Assembly (NCBI RefSeq): GCF_001563225.1
Contig: NZ_CP014206.1
Location: 2,418,001-2,482,000, forward strand
Origin: Pseudodesulfovibrio indicus
Lineage (GTDB): Bacteria; Desulfobacterota; Desulfovibrionia; Desulfovibrionales; Desulfovibrionaceae
DNA: 64,000 nucleotides
Direction: 5' to 3'
This document shows, in pieces, positions 51,453 to 60,077 of the stretch. Below the pieces are notes generated by a model. That model worked only from the letters and a program-made list of their open reading frames with translations, made no database searches and was not told the origin of the DNA. The position numbers and the translations under genes are program-made. Positions within the stretch are counted from its first letter, which is position 1. Every line of letters starts with the position of its first letter.

Positions 51453-52277
51453 CTAGCTCTGGAACAATGCCTCGGCCACGATGCCGCCGTGGCTGGTGCG
51501 CGGGAGCCGCCCCACGCCGAGATGATTGATGGCCACGGGCCCGCCGTGGGCGCGGCTGGCGAGGTAGCGGGCCAGGGGGGTGGATTGTTCGGGATGCTGG
51601 AGCAGCACCTTGCAGGTCAGGTCGTTGTTGCGGGTCAGGAACTGGACCCGGACCAGCCCCATGCGGGCGTGGTCGTACTCCACCAGGGTCTCGGTCAGAC
51701 CTTCGGCCGCGCCGCCGCCTCGGATGAGCGTGGCCTGGCGCCGTCCGTCCGGGGCGAGCCACGGTTGGTAGAGAAGGCGTCCCTTGCCCGCGCCGTCCAG
51801 GGTCTTGCCGATGGTCCGTGCGCAGGCCGCCGCGTCCAGATAGGCGGTGCGAAGTGCGTGGGACCCGGCCAGCAGCTTGAGGAAGAGAGCCAGGGGGAGC
51901 GGTTTGCCCGACAGGTCCGCCTCGGACAGGGCGGGCCGGAACCGGTTCTCGAACAGGGTCCGCGCGGCGTCGAAGTCGCCCATGAGAGAGAGCCCGTCAC
52001 CCTTTCCGCCTCCGGTCCAGGGCAGCTCCTTGAGCACGATCTGCGGGGTCAGTTTCTGGACGAGAAAGAAGAGCCGCGACCCTTCCGGGTGGGCGCTTTC
52101 AAGCTGGGCCAGGAGGCGGTCGCCGTCGATGTCCACCCAGGCCATGGCGTCGGGGAGATTCTTGAGCAGCAGCCCCCGGACCTTCTGGCCGACGCGGTGC
52201 TTCCTGCGAAAGTTATCGGAGCGGCTGCCCCCGTTGCCGAAGGAGCCGTTGCCCGTGCCCGAACCGGAGATGCGCAT
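51453..52277 (-). CDS. Unknown protein at the end of the flagellar operon
   Basis: The 274-residue protein has a Gly/Ser-rich N-terminal 25 residues and then a mixed alpha/beta domain (KVRGLLLKNLPDAMAWVDIDGDRLLAQL, FFLVQKLTPQIVLKEL). It has no signal peptide or membrane segment. I do not recognise the family. It is 13 bases after the DUF2802 gene on the same strand, so it belongs to the flagellar transcript, where it may be a late accessory gene. Confidence 0.7.
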   Translation of the reverse strand: MRISGSGTGNGSFGNGGSRSDNFRRKHRVGQKVRGLLLKNLPDAMAWVDIDGDRLLAQLESAHPEGSRLFFLVQKLTPQIVLKELPWTGGGKGDGLSLMGDFDAARTLFENRFRPALSEADLSGKPLPLALFLKLLAGSHALRTAYLDAAACARTIGKTLDGAGKGRLLYQPWLAPDGRRQATLIRGGGAAEGLTETLVEYDHARMGLVRVQFLTRNNDLTCKVLLQHPEQSTPLARYLASRAHGGPVAINHLGVGRLPRTSHGGIVAEALFQS

Positions 52278-52290
52278 GGCGGCTCCCCGA

Positions 52291-52698
52291 TCAGGCCTGA
52301 TCGATGATCAGCTCGACCTCGTCCAGGCCCAGGCCGGTGGACTTGGCCAGCTGTACCGCCGACTTGCCGGAGCGGTATCCCTGGATGATGATTTCACGCA
52401 TGAATTGCGGCGACTTGCAGTACTCGTTGGCGAGCTTGACCAGGTGTTGCAGCTCGGCGGCCTTGCGCTCCAGCTGGCTGTTGAGGGCCACCAGCTCCTG
52501 CTGGCGCTGCTCGAAGGTGGCCACCAGTTCGTTCTCCAGCTGGGTATTGAACTGCAGCCGCTTGAGGAACTCCTGCTGGCTGGCCTGGAGGCCGGAGAGC
52601 AGGGTCTCGGACTTTCGCAGCCGGAGGAAGAAAAGGATGACAACAACGAGCAGGACGACTTCGCTGACGGTGAAGAGGATGATGAGCAGGTCGGACAT
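52291..52698 (-). CDS. DUF2802 membrane-anchored coiled-coil protein
   Basis: The 135-residue protein has a membrane helix at residues 3-25, a long coiled coil (about 30-90) and a C-terminal helix-turn-helix-like piece GYRSGKSAVQLAKSTGLGLDEVELII that marks DUF2802. Such genes are found in flagellar or motility clusters. The function is unknown. It lies 17 bases after the preceding gene. Confidence 0.8.
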   Translation of the reverse strand: MSDLLIILFTVSEVVLLVVVILFFLRLRKSETLLSGLQASQQEFLKRLQFNTQLENELVATFEQRQQELVALNSQLERKAAELQHLVKLANEYCKSPQFMREIIIQGYRSGKSAVQLAKSTGLGLDEVELIIDQA

Positions 52699-52715
52699 AG
52701 GGGCGTCCCTTTGGG

Positions 52716-53045
52716 CTAAATCTTGACGTTGACGATGTTACCGGACCAGGGGGAGCCGCTGGAGGCCCCGGTGTCCGGGGAATCCTCTTCCTGGGGTTCC
52801 TTTTCCCTGCGCTGCGAGGAAGCTTCCTGTTGTTCGTTGTTGTGGCCGTCCCGGTCGACGGGGGCGGTGGCTTCCTTCTTGTTGACCTGCTGGACCATGC
52901 CCTCGCGCCTGCGCAACTGCTCCTGGATGAGCGGCCCGAACAACAGCTTGTGCACCTCGGGCTTGGCCTTTTCCGCATGGGCGATCTTCTGCACGAAGGG
53001 CAGCTGGGAGATGAGGACCGGAAGGTCCAGCGGAGTCGAGCTCAT
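52716..53045 (-). CDS. Small hydrophilic protein in the flagellar operon
   Basis: The 109-residue protein has a helical N-terminal half (LPVLISQLPFVQKIAHAEKAKPEVHKLLFG) and a disordered, charged and Gln/Ser-rich second half ending in a short hydrophobic NIVNVKI. No family is recognised. It is three bases after fliL and has neither a signal peptide nor a membrane segment. Confidence 0.68.
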   Translation of the reverse strand: MSSTPLDLPVLISQLPFVQKIAHAEKAKPEVHKLLFGPLIQEQLRRREGMVQQVNKKEATAPVDRDGHNNEQQEASSQRREKEPQEEDSPDTGASSGSPWSGNIVNVKI

Positions 53046-53048
53046 GGC

Positions 53049-53756
53049 TTACCTCACAAGATATTGTTCGAACAGCAGGGTGTCGAACTGACCAAACCCC
53101 ATGTACTGGTTGATGATCGCCAACAACTCCTTCTTGAGTTTGTCGCTGTTCTCCTTATCGGTCAAAAACTGCAAATCCTTATTCTTGAGATAATAGAACA
53201 GGGCGTTGCGGATGGTGTAGACATCCTGCTTGAACTGCCGGGCCAGCCCGTCGTCCTCGGTGGAAACGAGAATGCTGACCTCCAGGAAGCGGACGACGCC
53301 TTCGCTGTCGCGCTGCTCGATGAAGAAGGGATCGAGCTTGATGACGATGGACGGCGTCTCCTCCACTGCCGGCGGAGCCTCTTCCTCGGGCACGGTCTCT
53401 TCCACGGGCGGTGGAGGCGGCGCAGGGGGCGCTTCGGGTTCGCGCAGGAGCAGGATGACGATGACGACGAGGAGAATGAGAATGACGCCCAGGGAGATGA
53501 GGACGACCTTGTTGCGCAGGAGGGCGGCCAGTCCCGGCTTGGATTCCCTGGGCTCCTCCTTGAGCAGGGAAGTCTCGACCTCGACCTCCTCGATCTCTTC
53601 CTCTTCGTCCTCGTCCTCCAGGAACGGGGCGTCGTCGAGATCGAGGTCGACCTTCTGCGTGGCCCTGCTTGCCTCGGCGTCGTCCAACTGAGCCTTCCGC
53701 TGCTCGGAGGCAGGGGCGGTCACCTCTTCGGAATCATCCGGGACAAGCAAGACCAT
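53049..53756 (-). CDS. fliL: Flagellar basal body-associated protein FliL
   Basis: FliL surrounds the stator near the motor in the inner membrane. The 235-residue protein has a membrane helix at about residues 85-107 (VVLISLGVILILLVVIVILLL), a Pro/Glu-rich stalk, and a periplasmic FliL domain (FFIEQRDSEGVVRFLEVSILV...). The cytoplasmic N-terminal region of about 80 residues is very acidic and longer than in typical FliL proteins. It lies 20 bases after the cheY gene. Confidence 0.9.
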   Translation of the reverse strand: MVLLVPDDSEEVTAPASEQRKAQLDDAEASRATQKVDLDLDDAPFLEDEDEEEEIEEVEVETSLLKEEPRESKPGLAALLRNKVVLISLGVILILLVVIVILLLREPEAPPAPPPPPVEETVPEEEAPPAVEETPSIVIKLDPFFIEQRDSEGVVRFLEVSILVSTEDDGLARQFKQDVYTIRNALFYYLKNKDLQFLTDKENSDKLKKELLAIINQYMGFGQFDTLLFEQYLVR

Positions 53757-53776
53757 GGTATACGCCTAGTGGGCGC

Positions 53777-54157
53777 TTAAGCGAAGATTTTGTCGATCTT
53801 CTGGCCCAGTGTTTCAGGGGTGAACGGCTTGACGATGTAGTTGGACACCTTGGCCTGGACAGCCTCGATGATGTTTTCCTGCTGGGCCTCGGCGGTGACC
53901 ATCAGGAAGGGGATGTCCGCGTACTCCTCGCTGGCGCGCACCTTGCGCAGCAGCTCGATGCCGGACATGGTGGGCATGTTCCAGTCAGAGACGATGAAAT
54001 CGATGTTGTCCTTGTTGAGGACTTCCCACGCGGTCGAACCGTCATCGGCCTCGACGATATTGTTGAACCCCAGCTGGCGCAGGATGTTCTTGATGATTTT
54101 ACGCATGGTGGAGAAGTCGTCCACAACCAGGACGCGCATGTTGGTGTCATAAGCCAT
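53777..54157 (-). CDS. cheY: Chemotaxis response regulator CheY
   Basis: CheY in its phosphorylated form binds the flagellar switch. The 126-residue protein has the acidic pair in VVDDFST, the phosphorylated Asp in IVSDWNMP, Thr in MVTAEA and Lys in IVKPFT, all expected positions. The position between fliA and fliL, within the flagellar operon, supports the motor-binding role. ATG has AGGAGA upstream. Confidence 0.93.
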   Translation of the reverse strand: MAYDTNMRVLVVDDFSTMRKIIKNILRQLGFNNIVEADDGSTAWEVLNKDNIDFIVSDWNMPTMSGIELLRKVRASEEYADIPFLMVTAEAQQENIIEAVQAKVSNYIVKPFTPETLGQKIDKIFA

Positions 54158-54180
54158 CGAAGGTCTCCTTTCCGTGGATA

Positions 54181-54966
54181 CTACTCGTTTTCGTAACGAG
54201 CTCTGAACGTTTTTCTCAATTTATTCAAGGCTTGTGAGTGCAGTTGTGAGACTCGGCCCTCGGTTATGTCCATAACCTCGGCGGTCTCCTTCATGTTCAA
54301 CTCCTCACCATAATACAGAGATATGACCAATTTTTCTCTCGGCGTCAATTCTTCAATGAGATTGGCTACTTTGTCAACAATCTCCTGAAAGGCGGCGGAC
54401 TGGAACGGTTCGTTGTCGGTCATCTTCTTCTGACCGATGAGATTGTCCTGGAACGAGTCGAGGCTCAGGCAGACCTGGTTGTTGAGCGCCTCCAGCCCTT
54501 GCTGGACCTCGCGGTCCGTCATGCCCGTGCGCTCGCAGAGCTGCTCGGGGGTGGCCGGAGAGCCCGTCTCGTGCTCGATCTGGCGCATGGAGTCCTCCAG
54601 CACCTTGACCTTCTGTCTCAGCCCCCGCGAGAACCAGTCCATGCGCCGCAACTCGTCAAGCATGGCCCCCTTGATGCGGTTCTCCGAGTAGGTGTCGAAC
54701 TTGATCCCCAGGTCCGGGTTGAACTTGCCGAGGGCATCCAGAAGGCCGAGGCTGCCCGCGCTGATGAGCTCGTTGAGCTCAACGCTTTGGGGCAGCTTCG
54801 CTTTGAGCCGCAGGGCCAGAATCCGGATTTTGGGCGCGTAGAAGCGAACGATGTTTTCCCGGTCCCGCGGCGAAAAATCGTCCCAATGCTTGACGCCCTG
54901 CTCCAGCTCAAGCCACGGATCGTTCCCGGAAGAGGAGTTTCTTCCAGAAGAATTTAATATTGCCAT
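54181..54966 (-). CDS. fliA: Flagellar sigma factor 28
   Basis: FliA (sigma-28) directs RNA polymerase to late flagellar and chemotaxis promoters. The 261-residue protein has sigma regions 2 (ELISAGSLGLLDALGKF, FDTYSENRIKGAMLDELRRMDWF), 3 and 4 (TPREKLVISLYYGEELNMKETAEVMDITEGRVSQLHSQAL). The only usable in-frame start is ATG at 54966, which places the first 19 codons inside the end of flhG. The two genes therefore overlap by 59 bases. Confidence 0.95.
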   Translation of the reverse strand: MAILNSSGRNSSSGNDPWLELEQGVKHWDDFSPRDRENIVRFYAPKIRILALRLKAKLPQSVELNELISAGSLGLLDALGKFNPDLGIKFDTYSENRIKGAMLDELRRMDWFSRGLRQKVKVLEDSMRQIEHETGSPATPEQLCERTGMTDREVQQGLEALNNQVCLSLDSFQDNLIGQKKMTDNEPFQSAAFQEIVDKVANLIEELTPREKLVISLYYGEELNMKETAEVMDITEGRVSQLHSQALNKLRKTFRARYENE

Positions 54967-55735
54967 CGGTGTTGGGGGTTACCTGCCAGGTCTTGATTTT
55001 CTGAGCCGCCTGCCGGACAGCGGAACTGGCCGGCGTTTTGGGAAATTTGTGACAGAACGGGGTCTGGGCGATGACCGAATTGCGGACGTTCTGGTCGTAG
55101 GGCACGAACCCGACCAGGTCGAGCGAGATACCGTCCAGGAAGTGGTCGCAGGCGTTGAGCAGCTTGAGGTAGACTTCGCGGGCCGATTTGTTGTCCTTGA
55201 CCATGTTCACCAGCACGCGGAACCGCTCCACGCCGTGGTGCAGCTTGAGCACCTTGATCAGCGCGTAGGCGTCGGTCAGGGAGGTCGGCTCCGGGGTGAT
55301 CACCAACAGCCGTTCCTGCACGGCCAGGTTGAAGTAGAGCACGTTGTCGTTGATGCCCGCGCCCGTGTCCACAATCAGGTAGTCCACGTTGTCCTCGAGG
55401 GAATCCATGGCGTCCAGCAGGTCGAGCTTCTGGCCCCGGTCCAGGTTGACCATGTCGCTGACCCCGGAGGAGGCCGGGAGGATCTTGAACCCGTAGGGGG
55501 TGTCGAAGAGGATCTTGTCCAGGGTCATGTCCTCGTGGAACAGGTGGAAGAGATTGTATTGCGGGTTCAGGCCGAGGATGACGTCCACGTTGGCCAGGCC
55601 GAGGTCTGCGTCGAGCAGGACCACGTTCTTGCCCGCGGCGCTCAGGGAATAGGCCAGGTTGACCGACATGTTGGTCTTGCCGACGCCGCCCTTGCCGGAG
55701 GTGACGGAGAGGACCAGGGGGAGTTTCGAACTCAT
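54908..55735 (-). CDS. flhG: Flagellar number regulator FlhG (MinD-like ATPase)
   Basis: FlhG limits the number of polar flagella and opposes FlhF. The 275-residue ParA/MinD-type protein has the deviant Walker A TSGKGGVGKTN near residue 9, LLDADLGLANVD and LIVDTGAGI. Its last 19 codons overlap fliA. It lies 16 bases after flhF. Together with FlhF this suggests a polar flagellum. Confidence 0.94.
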   Translation of the reverse strand: MSSKLPLVLSVTSGKGGVGKTNMSVNLAYSLSAAGKNVVLLDADLGLANVDVILGLNPQYNLFHLFHEDMTLDKILFDTPYGFKILPASSGVSDMVNLDRGQKLDLLDAMDSLEDNVDYLIVDTGAGINDNVLYFNLAVQERLLVITPEPTSLTDAYALIKVLKLHHGVERFRVLVNMVKDNKSAREVYLKLLNACDHFLDGISLDLVGFVPYDQNVRNSVIAQTPFCHKFPKTPASSAVRQAAQKIKTWQVTPNTDGNIKFFWKKLLFRERSVA

Positions 55736-55751
55736 GGCGTATGCGTTCTCC

Positions 55752-56822
55752 TTAAGGTTGAATGTCGCCGTTGGGCAGGGTGCGCATGAACAGCAGCCGC
55801 CAGACCATTTCTTCCGACGCGGGCAGGATGCTGTTTTTCAGGCCGGGCCCGTAGGAAAGGGCGGATACCGGCAGACCGCTTGCGAACGCCATGTTCAATA
55901 TTGCCCCGAATGTACAGGCTTCATCGAGTTTCGTCCAGATAACGCTTGCTAGTTGCTCACTTTTGTATTTGTCCACGAACCGTTCGAACTGGCCCCGGCT
56001 GTAATAGGGGTTCAGGACCAGGTGCACGGACAGGTCCCGGCACTCGTTCAGCCCGTACAGGCAGGACCACTCTTCCAGGTTGGTGGCTCCGGACAGGCCG
56101 GGCAGGTCGATGAGGACCATGTCGAACTGCTTGGATTCCTGGTGCAGCAGGGCGAAGTCGTCGCGGGTGATGATCTCGCGGAAGGCCAGCCCGCCGAGTT
56201 CGGCATAGTGCTTGAGCACCAGGCGGCCTTTGCCGCGTCCGCCGTCGGCCGTGGCCAGGCACAGCCGGGTGCGCGGCCGCTCCTTCTTGATGCGCAGGGC
56301 CAGCCGGATGAGGCTGGAGGTCTTGCCCGCGCCGCCGGGGCCGGCAAAGGCGTGAAACTTGTTGGCCCAGGAGCCGACCTTGAACGGGGTCGCCTTGAGC
56401 AGTGGGTCCAGGGCGGTCATCACCGCGCAGTCCGGGGTCTCGCGCAGGGTGCAGTAGATGTGGGTCAGGACGCGCTCGTCCACTTCCTCGCGCTCCAGGT
56501 ATTCCAAGGCGATCTTCTGCTTGGGCGAGAGCCGGGAGGGGTCCATCTGGGGCTTCATCAGGGCCATGATCTGGCCCTTGATCTGGCTCCATTCCCGCTG
56601 CCAGCCCACCGAGTCCTGGAGGGCGGCGTCCATCACGCCGTCTCGGGTGTTGCGGCGCGGGCGGGCGGGCTCGCCTTCCACGGCGGCCACTATCTCGCAG
56701 CACTTGCACCCGTTTTCGGTGACGGTCTTGTTGGACAGGATCACGGCCTCGTCGCCGAGTTCGGATTTGACCTTGGCAAAGGCGGCCGTGGAGGTGGCGG
56801 CCCGGAACGTCTTCATTCTCAT
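55752..56822 (-). CDS. flhF: Flagellar biosynthesis GTPase FlhF
   Basis: FlhF is an SRP-type GTPase that places the flagellum at the cell pole. The 356-residue protein begins MKTFRAATSTAAFAKVKSELGDEAVILSNK and has the G1 loop FAGPGGAGKTSS near residue 160, TADGGRGKG and VIWTKLDEA. It lies 9 bases after flhA and 16 before flhG. Two ATGs (56822 and 56816) fit the start. Confidence 0.94.
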   Translation of the reverse strand: MRMKTFRAATSTAAFAKVKSELGDEAVILSNKTVTENGCKCCEIVAAVEGEPARPRRNTRDGVMDAALQDSVGWQREWSQIKGQIMALMKPQMDPSRLSPKQKIALEYLEREEVDERVLTHIYCTLRETPDCAVMTALDPLLKATPFKVGSWANKFHAFAGPGGAGKTSSLIRLALRIKKERPRTRLCLATADGGRGKGRLVLKHYAELGGLAFREIITRDDFALLHQESKQFDMVLIDLPGLSGATNLEEWSCLYGLNECRDLSVHLVLNPYYSRGQFERFVDKYKSEQLASVIWTKLDEACTFGAILNMAFASGLPVSALSYGPGLKNSILPASEEMVWRLLFMRTLPNGDIQP

Positions 56823-56831
56823 AATCTGATC

Positions 56832-58931
56832 CTACATTTCAACGGTTGCGGCCGACTGAATTTTGACGTCCGCCGGAATCTCGGCCTGCGAGATGACCGG
56901 CAGGGTCGGGATGAAGCGGTTGAGCAGTTGTGCGAGCTGCGCCCTGATCTGGGGGATGACCAGCAGGATGGGCTGGCCGTCCGCCACCATGGCGTCTTCG
57001 GTGGAGCGGTTGATGGCCTGGATGAGCCGTTGGGCCACGCCCGGCTCCAGCGCCAGATAGCCGCCCTGTTCCGCCGGGCGGATGGCCGAGGCCAGAATCT
57101 CGTCCACCTGCGGGCTCAGAGTGATGATCGGCAGGGTGCCGTCGTCGCCCACGTAGGACTTGACGATGGTCCGGCCCATGCGGGCGCGGACGTATTCCGT
57201 GAGCTGGCCGGGGTCCTGGGTGACCGGGCCGTAGTCGGCCAGGGTCTCGACGATGGTCAGCAGGTCGCGGATGGACACGTTTTCCTGGACCAGAGCCTGG
57301 AGCACCTTCTGTACGCCGCCGATGCTGAGCACGCCGGGGACCAGCGACTCCACGGCCTTGGGCGCGCGCTTGGACAGGTTGTTGAGCAGCTCCTGGGTCT
57401 CCTGGCGGCCGAGGAATTCGTGCAGGTTGCGGCGGAAGACCTCGGTGAGGTGGGTGGCGATGACCGTGGACGGATCGACCACGGTGTAGCCGGAGAGCAT
57501 GGCCTCCTCCTTCTGCGCCTCGGGAATCCAGACGGCGGGAAGGTTGAAGGCGGGCTCCACGGTTTCCACGCCGTCGATGCGGTGCTTGGCGTCGCCCGGG
57601 TCCATGGCCAGGTAGTGGTCGATGAGCAGCTCGGCGCTGGCCACCGGGTTGCCCTTGATGAGCACGCGGTATTCGCCCGGCTTGAGCTGAAGGTTGTCCC
57701 GCAGGTGCAGGGAGGGCACGACCACGCCCATGTCCAGGGCGAACTGGCGCCGGATGGACCGGATGCGGGAGAGCAGATTGCCGCTCTGCTCCTCGTCCAC
57801 CAGCGGGATCAGGCCGTAGCCGACCTCCAGCTCCAGCTGGTCCAGGGGCAGCAGGGCCTGGACCTCCTCCGGGGTGTCCAGGGTGGACGCCTGCTTCTGG
57901 TCCTTCTCCTCCACGTCCACGGCGAAGCTCTTCTGCTGCTTGGCCGAGAGGCGGGCGACGGTGTAGACGATGACCGCCAGGGTCAGGAACGGAATGGTCG
58001 GCATGCCGGGGACGACGCCGAAAATCACCAGAATGCCGGAGACGAGCTTCAGCGCCCTGTGGTGGTAGGAGAGCTGGCCGATGAATTCCTCGCCCATCTT
58101 GGCCTCGGCGGCCGCGCGGGAAACGATGATGCCTGCGGAGGTGGAGATGATCAGGGACGGGATGGTGGCCACCAGGCCGTCACCGATGGTCAGCAGGGTG
58201 TAGGTCTGGGCCGCGTCCATCCACTGCATGTCCTTTTGGATCACGCCGATGAGGAACCCGCCGATGATGTTGATGGCGGTGATCATCAGGCCCGCCTTGA
58301 CGTCTCCCGAAACGAACTTGCCCGCACCGTCCATGGCACCGTAGAAGTCCGCTTCGCGGCGCAGGTCCTCGCGTTTCTTGGTGGCCGTTTCCTCGTCGAT
58401 GAGTCCCGCGTTGAGGTCCGCCTCAATGGCCATCTGCTTGCCCGGCATGGCGTCCAGGGTGAAGCGGGCCGCGACCTCGGCGATACGCGTGGTACCGGTG
58501 ACGATGACTGTCTTGTTCAGGATGAACAGGATCATGAAGATGACGATGCCGATGACGTAGTTGCCGCCGACAACGAACTCTCCGAAACTCTGGATGACCG
58601 ACCCCGCGGCCGAGGTGCCCTCGTCGCCGTGCAGCAGGATTGCCCTGGTGGTGGCCACGTTCAGGGCCAGCCGGAGCAGGGTGGTGACCAGCAGCAGGGA
58701 GGGAAAGATGGAGAACTCCAAGGGAGAGATCATGAACATGGAGGTGACCAGGATGACCAGCCCCAGGGAGATGGAGACCGAGAGCATGAAGTCGATGAAC
58801 GGGGTCGGCAGGGGAATGAGCATGACGAAGAGGATGACCACCACGCCGCCTGCGAGGAGGATGTCGCCCTGCTTGGCGAACTTTCCGTAGTCTATGTTGG
58901 AAATGGCGGATTTGGCGCTGGGATTGGCCAT
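56832..58931 (-). CDS. flhA: Flagellar type III export protein FlhA
   Basis: FlhA is the large membrane component of the flagellar export gate. The 699-residue protein has about eight membrane segments in the first 310 residues (LMLIPLPTPFIDFMLSVSIS and onward) and a cytoplasmic export-docking domain from about 340. The conserved FHIPEP-type stretch appears as RFTLDAMPGKQMAIEADLNAGLIDEETA. ATG at 58931. flhB lies 63 bases upstream. Confidence 0.96.
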   Translation of the reverse strand: MANPSAKSAISNIDYGKFAKQGDILLAGGVVVILFVMLIPLPTPFIDFMLSVSISLGLVILVTSMFMISPLEFSIFPSLLLVTTLLRLALNVATTRAILLHGDEGTSAAGSVIQSFGEFVVGGNYVIGIVIFMILFILNKTVIVTGTTRIAEVAARFTLDAMPGKQMAIEADLNAGLIDEETATKKREDLRREADFYGAMDGAGKFVSGDVKAGLMITAINIIGGFLIGVIQKDMQWMDAAQTYTLLTIGDGLVATIPSLIISTSAGIIVSRAAAEAKMGEEFIGQLSYHHRALKLVSGILVIFGVVPGMPTIPFLTLAVIVYTVARLSAKQQKSFAVDVEEKDQKQASTLDTPEEVQALLPLDQLELEVGYGLIPLVDEEQSGNLLSRIRSIRRQFALDMGVVVPSLHLRDNLQLKPGEYRVLIKGNPVASAELLIDHYLAMDPGDAKHRIDGVETVEPAFNLPAVWIPEAQKEEAMLSGYTVVDPSTVIATHLTEVFRRNLHEFLGRQETQELLNNLSKRAPKAVESLVPGVLSIGGVQKVLQALVQENVSIRDLLTIVETLADYGPVTQDPGQLTEYVRARMGRTIVKSYVGDDGTLPIITLSPQVDEILASAIRPAEQGGYLALEPGVAQRLIQAINRSTEDAMVADGQPILLVIPQIRAQLAQLLNRFIPTLPVISQAEIPADVKIQSAATVEM

Positions 58932-58994
58932 GTTTTTGACACCTCTCGGACGTTTGAACGTTGTTTGCCGGAGGTGCAGTCTGGCCTTTCTAAC

Positions 58995-60065
58995 CTACTG
59001 CCGCCGCTTGAATTTTTCCAGCTTCGCCAGAATCGCGGCCACTGCCTGAAACAGTTCCTCCGGGATGGTCTCCCCGATCTCCACCTGTTTATACAAAGCC
59101 TGTGCCAAGGGTTTGTTTTCTTCGATGGGGATGGCGTTTTCCCTCGCAACCTCTTTGATTCGTTCGGCAACGCGGTTCACTCCCTTGGCCAGGACCAGAG
59201 GGGCGGGAGCCTTCAGCGGATCATACTGGAGGGCGACGGCGTAGTGGGTCGGGTTGGTGATGACCACGTCCGCCTTGGGGATGTCCTGGAACATGCGCGA
59301 GGCCATCATCTCCATCATCTTGCGCCGCTGCTGTTGCTTGACTTTGGGATCACCCTCGGCCTGCTTCCGCTCGTCCTTGATCTCGTCCTTGGTCATCTTG
59401 AGCTTCTCTTCGTAGTTCCACCGTTCGTACACGAGGTCGGCAACGGCTATGAGGAGCATCGGGACGAGGGCGTAACAGACCATCTTGTAGCCCATGGAGA
59501 GCATGTAAGCGATGATCCCCTCGACGTTGGAGTGGAACAGGGGGAGGAGGTTCGGCATCTCCTGCTTGAGAACGATGTAGGGCGCGATGCCCACGGCGAA
59601 GGCCTGAAGCATCGACTTGGCCAGCTTGATGAACGCCTCAGGGCTGATCATGAGTTTCTTGATGCCGCGCGTGATGTTCAGGAGCTTGCCGAACTTGGGT
59701 TTCATGGGCTTGGTGGTCCACAGGGAGCCCACCTGGATGCGCAGGGAAATGTAGGCCACAAAGGCGATGACCAGCATGAACGGCAGGACCAGGATGGCGA
59801 TCTTCGTCAAGCCCCAGGTGAACAGGGTGTAGGCCACGGGCTTGTCCACGTTGAAGTTGATGGCCTCGAGGAAGGTCCAGCGGTAGATCTCGGTGAATTG
59901 ATCGTAATAGAAGCCGATCATGATCCGCATGAAGATGATGCCGCTCAGCAGGACCATCACCTTGGTGATCTCCTGCCCCTTGGCGACATTGCCTTGATCG
60001 CGCTGTTTCTTGCGCTGTTTCGAGGTGGCTTTTTCTGTCCTACTCGGATCTTCCTGGCCGATCAT
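58995..60065 (-). CDS. flhB: Flagellar type III export switch protein FlhB
   Basis: FlhB sets substrate specificity by self-cleavage. The 356-residue protein has four membrane segments in its first half and the cleavage motif NPTH near residue 270 in VVITNPTHYAVALQYD, so autocleavage should occur. The N-terminus EDPSRTEKATSKQRKKQRDQG is typical. It lies 12 bases after fliR. Confidence 0.96.
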   Translation of the reverse strand: MIGQEDPSRTEKATSKQRKKQRDQGNVAKGQEITKVMVLLSGIIFMRIMIGFYYDQFTEIYRWTFLEAINFNVDKPVAYTLFTWGLTKIAILVLPFMLVIAFVAYISLRIQVGSLWTTKPMKPKFGKLLNITRGIKKLMISPEAFIKLAKSMLQAFAVGIAPYIVLKQEMPNLLPLFHSNVEGIIAYMLSMGYKMVCYALVPMLLIAVADLVYERWNYEEKLKMTKDEIKDERKQAEGDPKVKQQQRRKMMEMMASRMFQDIPKADVVITNPTHYAVALQYDPLKAPAPLVLAKGVNRVAERIKEVARENAIPIEENKPLAQALYKQVEIGETIPEELFQAVAAILAKLEKFKRRQ

Positions 60066-60077
60066 CTGGAACCCCGC

